Source: Bacteroidota bacterium (lineage in GTDB: Bacteria > Bacteroidota > Bacteroidia > Flavobacteriales > Weeksellaceae). Taken from it: a DNA stretch of 16,267 nt. The translations under genes and the position numbers were made by a program. The DNA is taken from assembly GCA_023399675.1 (NCBI GenBank), contig JAEWOM010000233.1, forward strand, positions 1-16,267. The letters run 5' to 3'. The notes beneath the pieces were generated by a model, which was not told where the DNA came from, searched no databases, and worked only from the letters and a program-made list of their open reading frames with translations. Below are positions 1-7,936 of the stretch, piece by piece. Position 1 is the stretch's first letter. Every line of letters starts with the position of its first letter.

Positions 1-28
1 GGTGAATGCCGCTGTTCACTTGGTGAAT
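1..28. promoter_or_regulatory. Tandem CTTGGTGAAT box pair (left copy, cut by window edge)
   Basis: GGTGAAT at 1-7 is followed after 11 bp by CTTGGTGAAT at 19-28, giving a repeat period of 21 bp. The first box is cut by the window edge. The same pair with the same spacing lies at 1031-1061. The last base is 5 bp from the stop codon of the minus-strand SIMPL gene, so this pair cannot serve that gene's own promoter. By analogy with the right copy it probably belongs to the promoter of a gene lying further left on the minus strand; that is inference, since the gene is outside the window. Confidence 0.55.
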
Positions 29-33
29 GCTGT

Positions 34-969
34 TTATGGTTGGATGTTCAGCGTTTTCAGTTGTCCGTCCGGAGTCAGCAGTACATATTCTCTTTCGTTT
101 TTTTCCGGCTTTTTACTGATCAGAACTTTCAGTTCATACATTACCTGAATCACCGGTTCCACAATCACGGGATTGATCACAAAATCAAACTCTTTATTAA
201 GTACCGGCTGATAAAATATGCTCGTGATTTTTTCGGATTGATTGACCTGTGCTGACCTGCGCAGATTGAGTGTGGTGCTGCGTGAAGCTTGGTAAGATTG
301 GTACATTTCTACAGGTAGTTTGATGATGAAACCGTCCGACACAGAACGCTCTGTATTTTCAGAAGTTTTCCCGCTTATCAGTTCGTATTTTTTAATCTTG
401 CGCTGAACTTCGGTGTAGGCTTTTGCTTCCAGATCTTTTTTGATCTGTTCCAGTGCAGCTGCATGATAATCAACTCGGACCAAATCATAAATTTCACTTT
501 GTGAAAGAATTTTCATGAAATCTTCCAGCATCGTCGCATCCGGAAATTTAATATGGAGATTTTTCTTGATTTCAAATCCGGCCGGAACTTCGTTGTAGGT
601 TTTGCTGAATATTTTGTTTTGCACCACGTATTCATAGTTCGGGACGAATGAAATGACATCCACATAAGTTTCTACATTTTTTCTGCTGCGTATTGGCGTA
701 AGTGCAGTATTAATACGTTCATCGATAATGCGCGTGGCTTCCTCCTGAGTTTTACCAACCTGCGTAACGCTGAAAATAGCCACGTAAGAATCTGCTTTGA
801 TGTTGGCGAGACCTTTCACAGCGATTAATGTTTCACCGGGATGCGGTTTTTGCACATTCAGGTAGTTTTGCGGCAGATGTACGGTTCCATCATAATTAAT
901 ATTTCCGGAGATCTGTGCCTGTACGAACAGGGAAGCGGCAAGAGTCGCACTGCATAAAATTTTCTTCAT
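34..969 (-). CDS. Secreted SIMPL-domain (DUF541) protein
   Basis: The 311-residue protein starts with a clear signal peptide (residues 1-19, KK charge then a hydrophobic stretch ending VQAQ), so it is exported to the periplasm or cell envelope. Residues of about 46-200 follow the SIMPL/DUF541 pattern: an early strand with VKGLANIKAD, then FSVTQVGKTQEEATRIIDE, a central FVPNYEY segment where the family has its 'PxY' region, and an Ala/Lys-rich helix near 175-195. The role of SIMPL proteins is poorly defined; some are linked to stress tolerance or to envelope and surface structures. The C-terminal 100 residues have no motif I recognise. The gene is divergent from a LytS/LytTR two-component operon and shares with it an intergenic region containing a tandem repeat, which suggests it is a regulated target. 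The ATG start is supported by the signal peptide and by a TAAGTTTG box 25 bp upstream. Confidence 0.75.
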   Translation of the reverse strand: MKKILCSATLAASLFVQAQISGNINYDGTVHLPQNYLNVQKPHPGETLIAVKGLANIKADSYVAIFSVTQVGKTQEEATRIIDERINTALTPIRSRKNVETYVDVISFVPNYEYVVQNKIFSKTYNEVPAGFEIKKNLHIKFPDATMLEDFMKILSQSEIYDLVRVDYHAAALEQIKKDLEAKAYTEVQRKIKKYELISGKTSENTERSVSDGFIIKLPVEMYQSYQASRSTTLNLRRSAQVNQSEKITSIFYQPVLNKEFDFVINPVIVEPVIQVMYELKVLISKKPEKNEREYVLLTPDGQLKTLNIQP

Positions 970-993
970 TGTTGATTATTTTTTTTAACAGTG

Positions 994-1001
994 CAAACTT
1001 A
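994..1001 (-). promoter_or_regulatory. Bacteroidetes -7 box of the SIMPL gene
   Basis: Read on the minus strand this is TAAGTTTG, an exact match to the TAnnTTTG -7 element used by the Bacteroidetes primary sigma factor. It predicts a transcription start near 987-989 and a leader of about 20 nt before the ATG at 969. No good -33 TTTG is visible, which fits a promoter needing an activator. The tandem box at 1031-1061 would lie at about -43 to -73. Confidence 0.55.
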
Positions 1002-1030
1002 GGTTGCGCTCGTTGCCTCTTTCGGGAGAA

Positions 1031-1061
1031 CTTGGTGAATAACCCTTTTCACTTGGTGAAT
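1031..1061. promoter_or_regulatory. Tandem CTTGGTGAAT operator candidate between divergent genes
   Basis: CTTGGTGAAT occurs at 1031-1040 and again, identical, at 1052-1061, with an 11-bp spacer, so both face the same side of the helix two turns apart. Tandem ~10-bp repeats with about 11-13 bp between them are the usual target layout of LytTR regulators (for example E. coli YpdB). The second copy also forms a short palindrome, TTCAC-TTG-GTGAA. The pair lies at about -39 to -69 from the predicted start of the kinase operon and about -43 to -73 from that of the SIMPL gene, so one site could activate both. The identity of the binding protein is inference from the adjacent LytTR gene. Confidence 0.6.
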
Positions 1062-1087
1062 GGTTTTTAAGCTGAATAACAATAGCC

Positions 1088-1095
1088 TATCTTTG
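1088..1095 (+). promoter_or_regulatory. Bacteroidetes -7 box of the kinase operon
   Basis: TATCTTTG matches TAnnTTTG. It ends only 4 bases before the GTG start codon at 1100, so transcription would begin at or very close to the start codon and the mRNA would be leaderless or nearly so. A -33 TTTG is not clear; only a T-run at 1064-1068 lies at about the right distance. Confidence 0.55.
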
Positions 1096-1099
1096 TTTT

Positions 1100-2875
1100 G
1101 TGAAATGGAATTTCTTTTTTACGGGTTGGGCAATTTTTCTCAGTGCTGTTTTTTCAGCGCAGAGTGCAGGCGATTTGCAGAAAGTTCAGGTACAAAGTAA
1201 ACAGCTCGAGAAAGCCATCGACACGCGTGATATTGCACAGCAGGCCGAAGTTTATGTAGCGCTTGGCGATTCATATTTCAGCCAGAATAATTTTTCAAAA
1301 AGCGAAGAATATTATCTGAAAGCCAGAGAAATTTATGTTTCCACTAAAGATTCCAGGAATGTGGCAATGGTTTCCAGAAAACTGGCGCAGACGCAGGAAA
1401 GACAGAACAAGCTGAACGCCGCAGCCAGAAATTATGAAGCCGCATCGAGTGCGAGTGCTTCTGAGTATGAAAAGTCGGTGAACAGAAATGATGCGTCGCG
1501 CCTGCAGACATCCGACATCAGCAGCAAAGAAAAAGCAGTGCAGCAGAATATCCGTGCAAATGCCGCCCGGAAAAACAGCAGTGAATTGTCCACTGATTAC
1601 GAAAATATGGCTGAAATCAATATCCGGCAGAATGATATTAATTCGGCAACAAAAAACCTGGAAAACGCATACGAGCTCACAAAGGAAACCATGCCTGATA
1701 AAGCATTGGAAATCAATCAAAGAACTGTTGATTTATTGGTTGATGTACAGCAACTTGATAAGGCAATCGAGAAGAAAACAGAAATGCTTGCAGAAGAGTT
1801 TGTACAGCAGGACAGCAAAGCGAAAGTGGTGCAGATGCAGGAACTTGCTGCGCTGTACCTGAAAAATGGAGAGAACGAAAAAGCGCGGCAGTTGCTGCGG
1901 AATTCGTATGATTTGGCGACAGAAAACAGCCATACGCTTGAAGCCCGAAATATCGTACTGACAATCGATTCACTCAATGTCAGCGAAGGGAAATCAGGCG
2001 AAAGTGTTGTTTTGTACAAAGATTTTTTGTCTAAGCTGCCGGTATTGTTGGAAAATGATTCGTCGCTGATGACCGGTAAACTGTTCCGGGAAACGGAGCT
2101 GCGCATTGCACAGTTGGAAAAGGAAAAGAAACTGCAGGATCAGTTGCTGAAAAGAAGGAATCTTTTTAATTACCTATTGATTGCGGGATTGCTCCTCGCG
2201 ATCGGTTTTATCATTTATGCTTCTGTTGCACGAAATAAACTGAAAAGACAGAATAAGAAAATAGCGCTTCAGTCGTTGCGAAGAGAAATGAATCCGCATT
2301 TTATTTTTAACAGTTTAAATTCTGTAAATCAGTTCATTGCAGCGAACAATGAGTTGGAAGCGAATCGGTACCTAACGAATTTTTCCAAACTGATGCGCGG
2401 TGTGATGGAAAATTCCAGCGAAGATTTCATTTCCATCAACGACGAACTCAATTTGCTGCAGAATTATCTGAAACTGGAGCAAAGCCGTTTTCAGGATAAG
2501 TTTGATTTTGAAATTATGGTGGATGAACAGCTGAAAAATTCCAATTTGAAAATTCCGGGAATGCTCATTCAGCCTTTTCTCGAAAATGCAATTTGGCACG
2601 GACTGCGTTATAAAACCGAAAAAGGATATTTGAAACTGAATTTCGAAAAATTGAACGGAAGTATGGCCGTAACCATCGAGGACAATGGCATAGGTATGAA
2701 ACGCAGTGAAGAACAGAAAACCGTGCATCAGAAACAGCGAAACGGTCGCGGGATGAAAAATACGCTGGAGAGAATTTCTTTACTCAATGACCTGTACGGC
2801 AGAGAAATCCGGTGTGAAGTGGCAGACAGGCCCGCAGGTGAAGGTACGGTGGTAAAGCTGCAAATGAAAATATGA
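1100..2875 (+). CDS. TPR-containing LytS-family sensor histidine kinase
   Basis: The 591-residue protein has an N-terminal signal sequence (about 1-21), TPR-like helical repeats at roughly 45-310 (for example ALGDSYFSQNNFSKSEEYYL), a charged coiled coil at 330-350, one membrane span at about 354-377, and a cytoplasmic kinase core. The core is the His_kinase/LytS type (PF06580): phospho-acceptor H400 in MNPHFIFNSLNS, N-box PFLENAIWHGL at 492-502, G1 box DNGIGM at 528-533 and GRGMKN at 549-554, so it looks catalytically intact. The TPR region is predicted to be periplasmic, where it could sense a protein or peptide. It sits 4 bp upstream of a LytTR response regulator, its probable partner. The GTG start is chosen because it places the signal sequence at the N-terminus and follows the promoter box. 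Confidence 0.88.
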   Translation: MKWNFFFTGWAIFLSAVFSAQSAGDLQKVQVQSKQLEKAIDTRDIAQQAEVYVALGDSYFSQNNFSKSEEYYLKAREIYVSTKDSRNVAMVSRKLAQTQERQNKLNAAARNYEAASSASASEYEKSVNRNDASRLQTSDISSKEKAVQQNIRANAARKNSSELSTDYENMAEINIRQNDINSATKNLENAYELTKETMPDKALEINQRTVDLLVDVQQLDKAIEKKTEMLAEEFVQQDSKAKVVQMQELAALYLKNGENEKARQLLRNSYDLATENSHTLEARNIVLTIDSLNVSEGKSGESVVLYKDFLSKLPVLLENDSSLMTGKLFRETELRIAQLEKEKKLQDQLLKRRNLFNYLLIAGLLLAIGFIIYASVARNKLKRQNKKIALQSLRREMNPHFIFNSLNSVNQFIAANNELEANRYLTNFSKLMRGVMENSSEDFISINDELNLLQNYLKLEQSRFQDKFDFEIMVDEQLKNSNLKIPGMLIQPFLENAIWHGLRYKTEKGYLKLNFEKLNGSMAVTIEDNGIGMKRSEEQKTVHQKQRNGRGMKNTLERISLLNDLYGREIRCEVADRPAGEGTVVKLQMKI

Positions 2876-2879
2876 GAAC

Positions 2880-3611
2880 ATGAAAATAAGAGCAGTAATC
2901 GTTGATGATGAGCAGATTGCACGTAATGTGCTGCGCAACTACCTCACAAAATACTGTCCGCAGGTACAGATTCTGGGAGAGGCAGAAAACATTAGGGAAG
3001 CGGTTCCGTTAATCGCGGAAACCAAACCGCAACTCGTTTTTCTGGATGTGGAAATGCCTTACGGAAATGCCTTTGACGTGCTGGAAGCAACCAAAGAATA
3101 CCACTTTGAAACCATTTTCATCACTGCTTTTTCTGAGTATTCGCTGAAAGCTCTGAATATGAGCGCTTCATATTACATTCTGAAACCCATTGCTATTGAA
3201 GAGCTTATTGCAGCTATCGCTAAAGTTTCAGAAACGCTTGAACAGCAGGAAGAACTGAACCGAAACCGGATTCTGCTCGAAAATCTTCAGAAAAAGCCGG
3301 AAAAACAGCAGATTATTCTGCCAACTCTGCAGGGATTTGATGTGGTCAAGATCGATGAAATCATGCGATTGCAGGCAGACGGCAACTTCACGCAGATTTA
3401 TCTGAACGATGGCAGCAAAAAAATGGTCTGCCGATTTCTGAAGTTCTTCGATGAACTGCTTGATTTTCCGCTGGTTCGTGTACATCGTTCACATATCGTC
3501 AACTTCAATTTTGTGAAATCATACCACAAAAACGGTGAAATTATGCTGCACGACGGTACTGAAATCGAAGTTTCTAATTCGTACAAAGAGAATTTCTTAA
3601 AGCTCTTTTGA
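2880..3611 (+). CDS. LytTR-type DNA-binding response regulator
   Basis: The 243-residue protein has a receiver domain (1-120) with acidic D9/D10, phosphorylation site D56 in LVFLDVEMP, conserved T82 in FITAF and K102 in ILKP. It is followed by a LytTR DNA-binding domain (about 142-243) with the family's typical signatures LQADGNFTQIYL and LVRVHRSHIVN. It should be phosphorylated by the kinase encoded 4 bp upstream and bind tandem direct repeats through LytTR. The best candidates in this window are the CTTGGTGAAT pairs at 1031-1061 and 1-28, the first of which would make the operon autoregulated. All key residues are present. The target assignment is inference. Confidence 0.9.
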   Translation: MKIRAVIVDDEQIARNVLRNYLTKYCPQVQILGEAENIREAVPLIAETKPQLVFLDVEMPYGNAFDVLEATKEYHFETIFITAFSEYSLKALNMSASYYILKPIAIEELIAAIAKVSETLEQQEELNRNRILLENLQKKPEKQQIILPTLQGFDVVKIDEIMRLQADGNFTQIYLNDGSKKMVCRFLKFFDELLDFPLVRVHRSHIVNFNFVKSYHKNGEIMLHDGTEIEVSNSYKENFLKLF

Positions 3612-3680
3612 ATGTCTGTCGGAGAATCTCCACATCAGATAAAAAACTACGGAATAAGGTAGCGGATATCTAAGTCACAA

Positions 3681-3690
3681 TTTCACCAAG
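3681..3690 (-). promoter_or_regulatory. Single CTTGGTGAA-like box before hisS
   Basis: TTTCACCAAG is the reverse complement of CTTGGTGAAA, nine of ten bases of the box seen at 1031 and 19. It lies about 39-48 bp upstream of the predicted hisS transcription start. No second good copy sits 21 bp away on either side; only a weak TCACT match occurs about 19 bp downstream. It may be a half-site or chance. Confidence 0.25.
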
Positions 3691-3715
3691 CCTCAAAGTA
3701 CTCACTCAAAACCAT

Positions 3716-3723
3716 TACCTTTG
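3716..3723 (+). promoter_or_regulatory. Bacteroidetes -7 box of hisS
   Basis: TACCTTTG matches TAnnTTTG and predicts transcription from about 3728. It overlaps an upstream in-frame TTG at 3721, which therefore cannot be the start codon; the ATG at 3748 leaves a leader of about 20 nt. Confidence 0.6.
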
Positions 3724-3747
3724 CACAAACAATTTTCAGCACAGAAT

Positions 3748-5100
3748 ATGAAACCGGGATTAGCGAAAGGAACGAGAGATTTTACAGCCGGTGAAGTGGT
3801 TAAACGCCGCTTTATCATCAACACTTTACAGAAGAATTTTGAACTGTTTGGCTTCAGTCCGCTCGAAACACCCAGTTTTGAAAATCTGTCCACTTTAACT
3901 GGAAAATACGGTGAAGAAGGTGATCGTCTTATTTTCAAGATCCTGAATTCCGGGAATTATTTGGATAAGGTTTCCGATGAAGAACTCGGACTGAAAAATG
4001 TGTCTTTTCTCACGACAAAAATTTCTGACAAAGCCCTGCGTTACGATCTTACGGTTCCGTTTGCACGCTATGTCGCCATGAATCACGGACAGTTATCGTT
4101 TCCGTTTAAACGTTATCAGATCCAGCCGGTTTGGCGCGCTGACCGTCCGCAAAAAGGCCGGTTCAGAGAATTTTACCAATGCGATGCCGATGTGGTGGGC
4201 AGCACCTCGCTTTGGCAGGAAGTGGAACTGATTCAACTTTACCTAAAGTCGTTTCAGGATCTCAAAGTACCGGTGAAAATTCATTTCAATAACCGGAAAA
4301 TTCTGACCGGACTGGCAGATTATGCAGGAATTTCTGAACAACTGATCGACTTTACAGTGGCACTCGATAAACTTGATAAAATAGGGAAGGAGGGCGTAAT
4401 AAAAGAATTGCGCGAGAAAGAAATCAGCAGCGAAGCCATTTCTAAACTCGAATTTCTGTTTGAGAACAAAATGCAGGATGACGTGCTGGCCACTCTTAAA
4501 GAAAAATTTTCTGCCTCCGAAACCGGAACTGCAGGACTCACTGAACTGGAATTTGTACTGAATGCATGCAAAAATCTGGGTCTGCAGGAATTTCTGATTT
4601 TTGATATCACCCTTGCCCGCGGCCTCGATTACTACACCGGGGCGATCTTCGAAGTGAAAGGCGACGGTGTCGAAATGGGTTCCATCGGCGGTGGCGGACG
4701 TTATGATAATCTCACCGAAGTGTTCGGTGTAAAGAATATTCCGGGGATTGGAATTTCCTTCGGTCTGGACCGGATTTATCTCGTGATGGAAGAACTCGGC
4801 CTGTTTCCGGAAAATTCAGAAAACAGAATAGAATATCTGTTCGCAAATTACGGTGATCAGGAATCTTTGGAAGCACTGAAAATCATTGCTCAGCTTCGAA
4901 ATAAAGGAATCGCAGCGGAGTTTTATCCGGAAAATGCTAAACTGAAAAAACAGTTTACATATGCGGAAAAAAAGGGAATTCCGAATATTATTTTCATTGG
5001 TGAGGAGGAAATTCGAAATCAAACGGTTACTGTGAAAAACCTCGCGAACGGTGAACAGAAAACGGTCTCTCTGGAGGTATTTTTAACCGATGGTCTTTAA
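3748..5100 (+). CDS. hisS: Histidyl-tRNA synthetase
   Basis: This is a cytoplasmic class II aminoacyl-tRNA synthetase that charges tRNA-His with histidine using ATP. The 450 residues match the usual family length. Visible signatures are motif 1/2 ([14 protein letters not shown] at 97-110; [20 protein letters not shown] at 123-142, with the motif 2 arginine), the histidine-specific [14 protein letters not shown] around R291, the Gly-rich [11 protein letters not shown] and motif 3 [16 protein letters not shown]. The C-terminal anticodon-binding domain begins near residue 365. The start is ATG 3748; a longer in-frame reading from TTG 3721 begins inside the promoter box. It may be co-transcribed with the next gene, 43 bp downstream. 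Confidence 0.96.
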   Translation: MKPGLAKGTRDFTAGEVVKRRFIINTLQKNFELFGFSPLETPSFENLSTLTGKYGEEGDRLIFKILNSGNYLDKVSDEELGLKNVSFLTTKISDKALRYDLTVPFARYVAMNHGQLSFPFKRYQIQPVWRADRPQKGRFREFYQCDADVVGSTSLWQEVELIQLYLKSFQDLKVPVKIHFNNRKILTGLADYAGISEQLIDFTVALDKLDKIGKEGVIKELREKEISSEAISKLEFLFENKMQDDVLATLKEKFSASETGTAGLTELEFVLNACKNLGLQEFLIFDITLARGLDYYTGAIFEVKGDGVEMGSIGGGGRYDNLTEVFGVKNIPGIGISFGLDRIYLVMEELGLFPENSENRIEYLFANYGDQESLEALKIIAQLRNKGIAAEFYPENAKLKKQFTYAEKKGIPNIIFIGEEEIRNQTVTVKNLANGEQKTVSLEVFLTDGL

Positions 5101-5143
5101 CTGCTAAAGTCACATCTAATCTAACTGAGAAATTTCCGGTTTT

Positions 5144-6337
5144 ATGTTGAAGTACCTATTACCTTTGATCTTACTTTTTTCTGTTCAGATGACATTAGCG
5201 CAGATTCCTGAACGAATCAAGCAGCCGCAAGGTCCCAAAGAAATGGAAGATTTTTTCGTTAGTAATCTTGCTGCACTGCAAAATCATAAACAAAAGGATG
5301 CGGTTAAAAAGTTGAATTTTGGCAGATTCGCTCAGCCCCTCCAAGATTTTCCAAGGGAAATACGCGATTTTGTTAATGTGGAGACCCTTGGAATTACAGG
5401 TCCGATCGCATTTCAGAATATGTCGCAGCAATTGATTCATCTAAGTAACCTTAAAAATCTACATTTAGATCATGTGGATTTTAAATTGGTTGCTGATAAT
5501 GTAGCTAAGATCAAGAATTTGGAGGAGTTGCGAATCGGGACGTATACGGATGTTTCCAAACCTAAGGATTTGGGGAATCTTAAAGCATTGAAACGTCTTA
5601 CCATTTCGCGCCTGAATAACGTAAACGGTGAAGATCTCAATCATCAGAGTTTAGTTTTTCCTGTGAAATTGACTACACTTACAAATCTTAAAGAACTGAG
5701 GCTGTTTTACTATCTGAATGAATTGCCGCCAGGAATTGGCAAACTTCAAGATTTAGAGGTGCTTAGCGCAAGAAGAAACCGCCTGCAATCTCTGCCCGCG
5801 GAAATTATCCATCTGCAGAATCTGAAGTTCTTGCTTTTGGAAGAAAATAGACTTCAAACCTTACCGGTAGATGTGTACAGATTGAAAAATTTGGAAAACC
5901 TTTATTTAGATCAAAATGATTTGGTTTCTATTCCTGCAGGCATTGGCTCATTAACAAATCTCAAGAATTTCAGCATCGCCAGAAATAAGATTTCAAACAA
6001 TGAATTCAAGAAGGTTTTCGAATTAAAAAATCTCGAAGAACTTGCAGCAGGTAACAACGAAATCTCTGATCTTCAGGGAATTGAGAAATTGCAGAATTTA
6101 AAGGTTCTTTATTTGGACAACAATCAATTGGAAAGTGATGATTTGACCGGCTTATACAATCTCCCGAACTTAGAAAAACTGCACCTGAAAGATAACCGTA
6201 TTTCGCATTTTCCAAAAGGTCTGGAGAAATTGAAAAACCTGAAAGAATTATGGATTAAAGGCAATCCCATTCCAAACAGCGAACTTATAAGAATTCGAAA
6301 ACTGTTGCCGGGTACGCTAATAAACAGTGATTATTAG
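5144..6337 (+). CDS. Secreted leucine-rich-repeat protein
   Basis: The 397-residue protein has a signal peptide at 1-20 (LKYLLPLILLFSVQMTLAQ), a non-repeated region to about 85, then roughly a dozen leucine-rich repeats up to the C-terminus. Typical units read NLKFLLLEENRLQTLPVDVYRL and NLENLYLDQNDLVSIPAGI, the LxxLxLxxNxLxxLPxxI pattern common in bacterial LRR proteins. Such domains bind proteins, but no partner or enzyme activity can be read here. There is no lipobox, membrane anchor or type IX secretion C-terminal domain, so a periplasmic location is likely. It starts 43 bp after hisS with no recognisable promoter box, which suggests read-through from hisS. Confidence 0.85.
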   Translation: MLKYLLPLILLFSVQMTLAQIPERIKQPQGPKEMEDFFVSNLAALQNHKQKDAVKKLNFGRFAQPLQDFPREIRDFVNVETLGITGPIAFQNMSQQLIHLSNLKNLHLDHVDFKLVADNVAKIKNLEELRIGTYTDVSKPKDLGNLKALKRLTISRLNNVNGEDLNHQSLVFPVKLTTLTNLKELRLFYYLNELPPGIGKLQDLEVLSARRNRLQSLPAEIIHLQNLKFLLLEENRLQTLPVDVYRLKNLENLYLDQNDLVSIPAGIGSLTNLKNFSIARNKISNNEFKKVFELKNLEELAAGNNEISDLQGIEKLQNLKVLYLDNNQLESDDLTGLYNLPNLEKLHLKDNRISHFPKGLEKLKNLKELWIKGNPIPNSELIRIRKLLPGTLINSDY

Positions 6338-6377
6338 TGAGAAATTCTCTGGTAGCAAATAAATCAGGTTTCCATAA

Positions 6378-7079
6378 TTGAATTCATACCACATTCTCAA
6401 CGGCGACTGTCTTGCCGATAATTTTCCTGCCGAAATTCCCGGTGAACTCATCATCTGGCGCGAATGTTTAACCGACGGGCCCGTCGCCGGTAAAGGTTTT
6501 TTCGAAATCAGAAAAAACTATCTGGATGATACGTACAGGATCGATGCCGATTATGAGGTAATGGTGGTTTCAGAGTGGCTCAAAATCACACAAATTCCCG
6601 TTGATTCCAATGTTTATCTCTGGTTTGAAGAAGATGCCTTCTGCCAGGCGAATTTGTGGTTTATCTTTTCGGAACTGATTTCCTGCAGCCTCGACGTTTT
6701 CAGGGTGTTACCCGATTTTCAGAATGGAGTTTTCAAGGGGTTTGGAAATATTCAAAATACCGATTTTCTTCGTCTTTTTCGACAAGCCGTTCCTGCACAA
6801 CCCCGCGATTATGAAGTTTCTGTAGATTTGTGGTCAGCTTACGTTAAAGATGATTTCCAAAAACTGAAAAGTTTATCCGCATATTCCTCAGCGTTTTTTC
6901 CGAATCTCGCAGCATCTGTAGATACAGTGATTGAAGTTCGAAGCGGTGAGATCAGGCGCCTGATTGAACAGCTGAAACTTGAGAACGGCCCCGACTGGAA
7001 ATCAGCATTTTCTTTCTTTTCTAATAAATTTCCGCAGTACGGTTTGGGCGATTTGCAATTCAAAAAGTATTATTTTTGA
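6378..7079 (+). CDS. DUF1835-domain protein
   Basis: The 233-residue protein begins YHILNGDCLADNFP and continues GELIIWRECLTDGPV, the hallmark of DUF1835 (PF08874), a family of unknown function found in Bacteroidetes and Firmicutes. It ends with a conserved-looking FPQYGLGDLQFKKYYF. No catalytic motif is evident. The start is a TTG at 6378: no ATG lies in frame before residue 62, and the DUF1835 pattern starts only four residues after the TTG. It lies 40 bp after the LRR gene, and its stop overlaps the TTG of the methyltransferase gene by 4 bp, so the two are probably translated together. Confidence 0.8.
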   Translation: MNSYHILNGDCLADNFPAEIPGELIIWRECLTDGPVAGKGFFEIRKNYLDDTYRIDADYEVMVVSEWLKITQIPVDSNVYLWFEEDAFCQANLWFIFSELISCSLDVFRVLPDFQNGVFKGFGNIQNTDFLRLFRQAVPAQPRDYEVSVDLWSAYVKDDFQKLKSLSAYSSAFFPNLAASVDTVIEVRSGEIRRLIEQLKLENGPDWKSAFSFFSNKFPQYGLGDLQFKKYYF

Positions 7080-7897
7080 TTGAAAATAATCAAATCACCG
7101 TGGACAATTATCTCGAAATAAACCGAAAATCGTGGAACGACCGTGTTCCGCATCACCTTTCTTCAGAATTTTATGATGTACAGGGATTCCTGAACGGAAA
7201 ATCTTCATTGAACGACATCGAACTTGAACTGTTGGGTGATGTACAGGGCAAAAAAATTCTTCATTTACAATGCCATATTGGTCAGGACAGCATTTCTCTG
7301 TCGCGTTTGGGTGCAGAAGTTACCGGTATTGATCTTTCGGACGCATCCATTGATGCTGCACGAAATCTCGCAGGTCAGTGCGGAACGGATACGCGGTTTG
7401 TCGTTTCGGATGTTTATGCTTTGCCTGAAAATCTCGCGGAGAAATTCGACATTGTTTTTACGAGCTACGGAACCATAGGCTGGTTGCCTGATTTAAGCAA
7501 ATGGGCGCAGGTAATTGCTCATTTTCTAAAACCTGACGGAATTTTCGTCATGGCAGATTTCCATCCGTTTGTCTGGATGTACGATGATTATTTTAAGGAG
7601 ATTGCATATTCCTATTTTAATGTAGAGCCCATTGTGGAAACCGTAAGCGGAACCTATGCAGAGCGCGATGCAGCCATCGAACTCGATACGGTAGGCTGGA
7701 ACCATCCGACTTCCGAGGTGCTCAACTCGCTGATACAGGAAGGGCTCGAAATCAATGCGTTCAACGAATACAATTATTCACCGTATAACTGCTTCCGGAA
7801 AACCGAGAAAACAGGAGAGGGCCGGTTTCATATTCAGGGTTTTGGCGATAAATTTCCGTATGTTTTTGCCATAAAAGCCACAAAAAAACCATCGTAA
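7076..7897 (+). CDS. Class I SAM-dependent methyltransferase
   Basis: The 273-residue protein opens with YLEINRKSWNDRV, typical of a flavobacterial methyltransferase group. A Rossmann SAM-binding core follows: motif I KILHLQCHIGQDSISLSRLG at about 58-77 (the usual GxGxG is partly replaced, CHIGQ), the acidic VTGIDLSD loop, then FVVSDVYALP and FDIVFTSYGTIGWL. A C-terminal region of about 100 residues (HPFVWMYDDYF onward) should define the acceptor, which cannot be named. Two starts are possible: TTG 7076, overlapping the previous stop (TTGA), or GTG 7100, which would start with the conserved DNYLEINRKSW. The overlap favours translational coupling with the DUF1835 gene, but the start remains uncertain. 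Confidence 0.85.
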   Translation: MIENNQITVDNYLEINRKSWNDRVPHHLSSEFYDVQGFLNGKSSLNDIELELLGDVQGKKILHLQCHIGQDSISLSRLGAEVTGIDLSDASIDAARNLAGQCGTDTRFVVSDVYALPENLAEKFDIVFTSYGTIGWLPDLSKWAQVIAHFLKPDGIFVMADFHPFVWMYDDYFKEIAYSYFNVEPIVETVSGTYAERDAAIELDTVGWNHPTSEVLNSLIQEGLEINAFNEYNYSPYNCFRKTEKTGEGRFHIQGFGDKFPYVFAIKATKKPS

Positions 7898-7912
7898 TAA
7901 ATTACGACGGTT
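7887..7912. terminator. Intrinsic terminator between convergent genes
   Basis: AACCATCGTA at 7887-7896 pairs with TACGACGGTT at 7903-7912 with one mismatch, leaving a 6-base loop. The plus strand continues CTTTTAGTTT, and the minus strand reads into a run of seven T (7882-7888), so it can stop transcription from both the methyltransferase gene and the small gene at 7937. Confidence 0.75.
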
Positions 7913-7936
7913 CTTTTAGTTTAATTGATTTTGGTA

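Noticed and set aside
3621..3631. GGAGAATCTCC palindrome after the LytTR gene as a terminator
   Set aside because: The stem is only 5 bp with a 1-base loop and no T-run follows.
3721..3747. N-terminal extension of hisS starting at TTG 3721
   Set aside because: The TTG is part of the TACCTTTG promoter box, and the conserved protein begins at the ATG at 3748.
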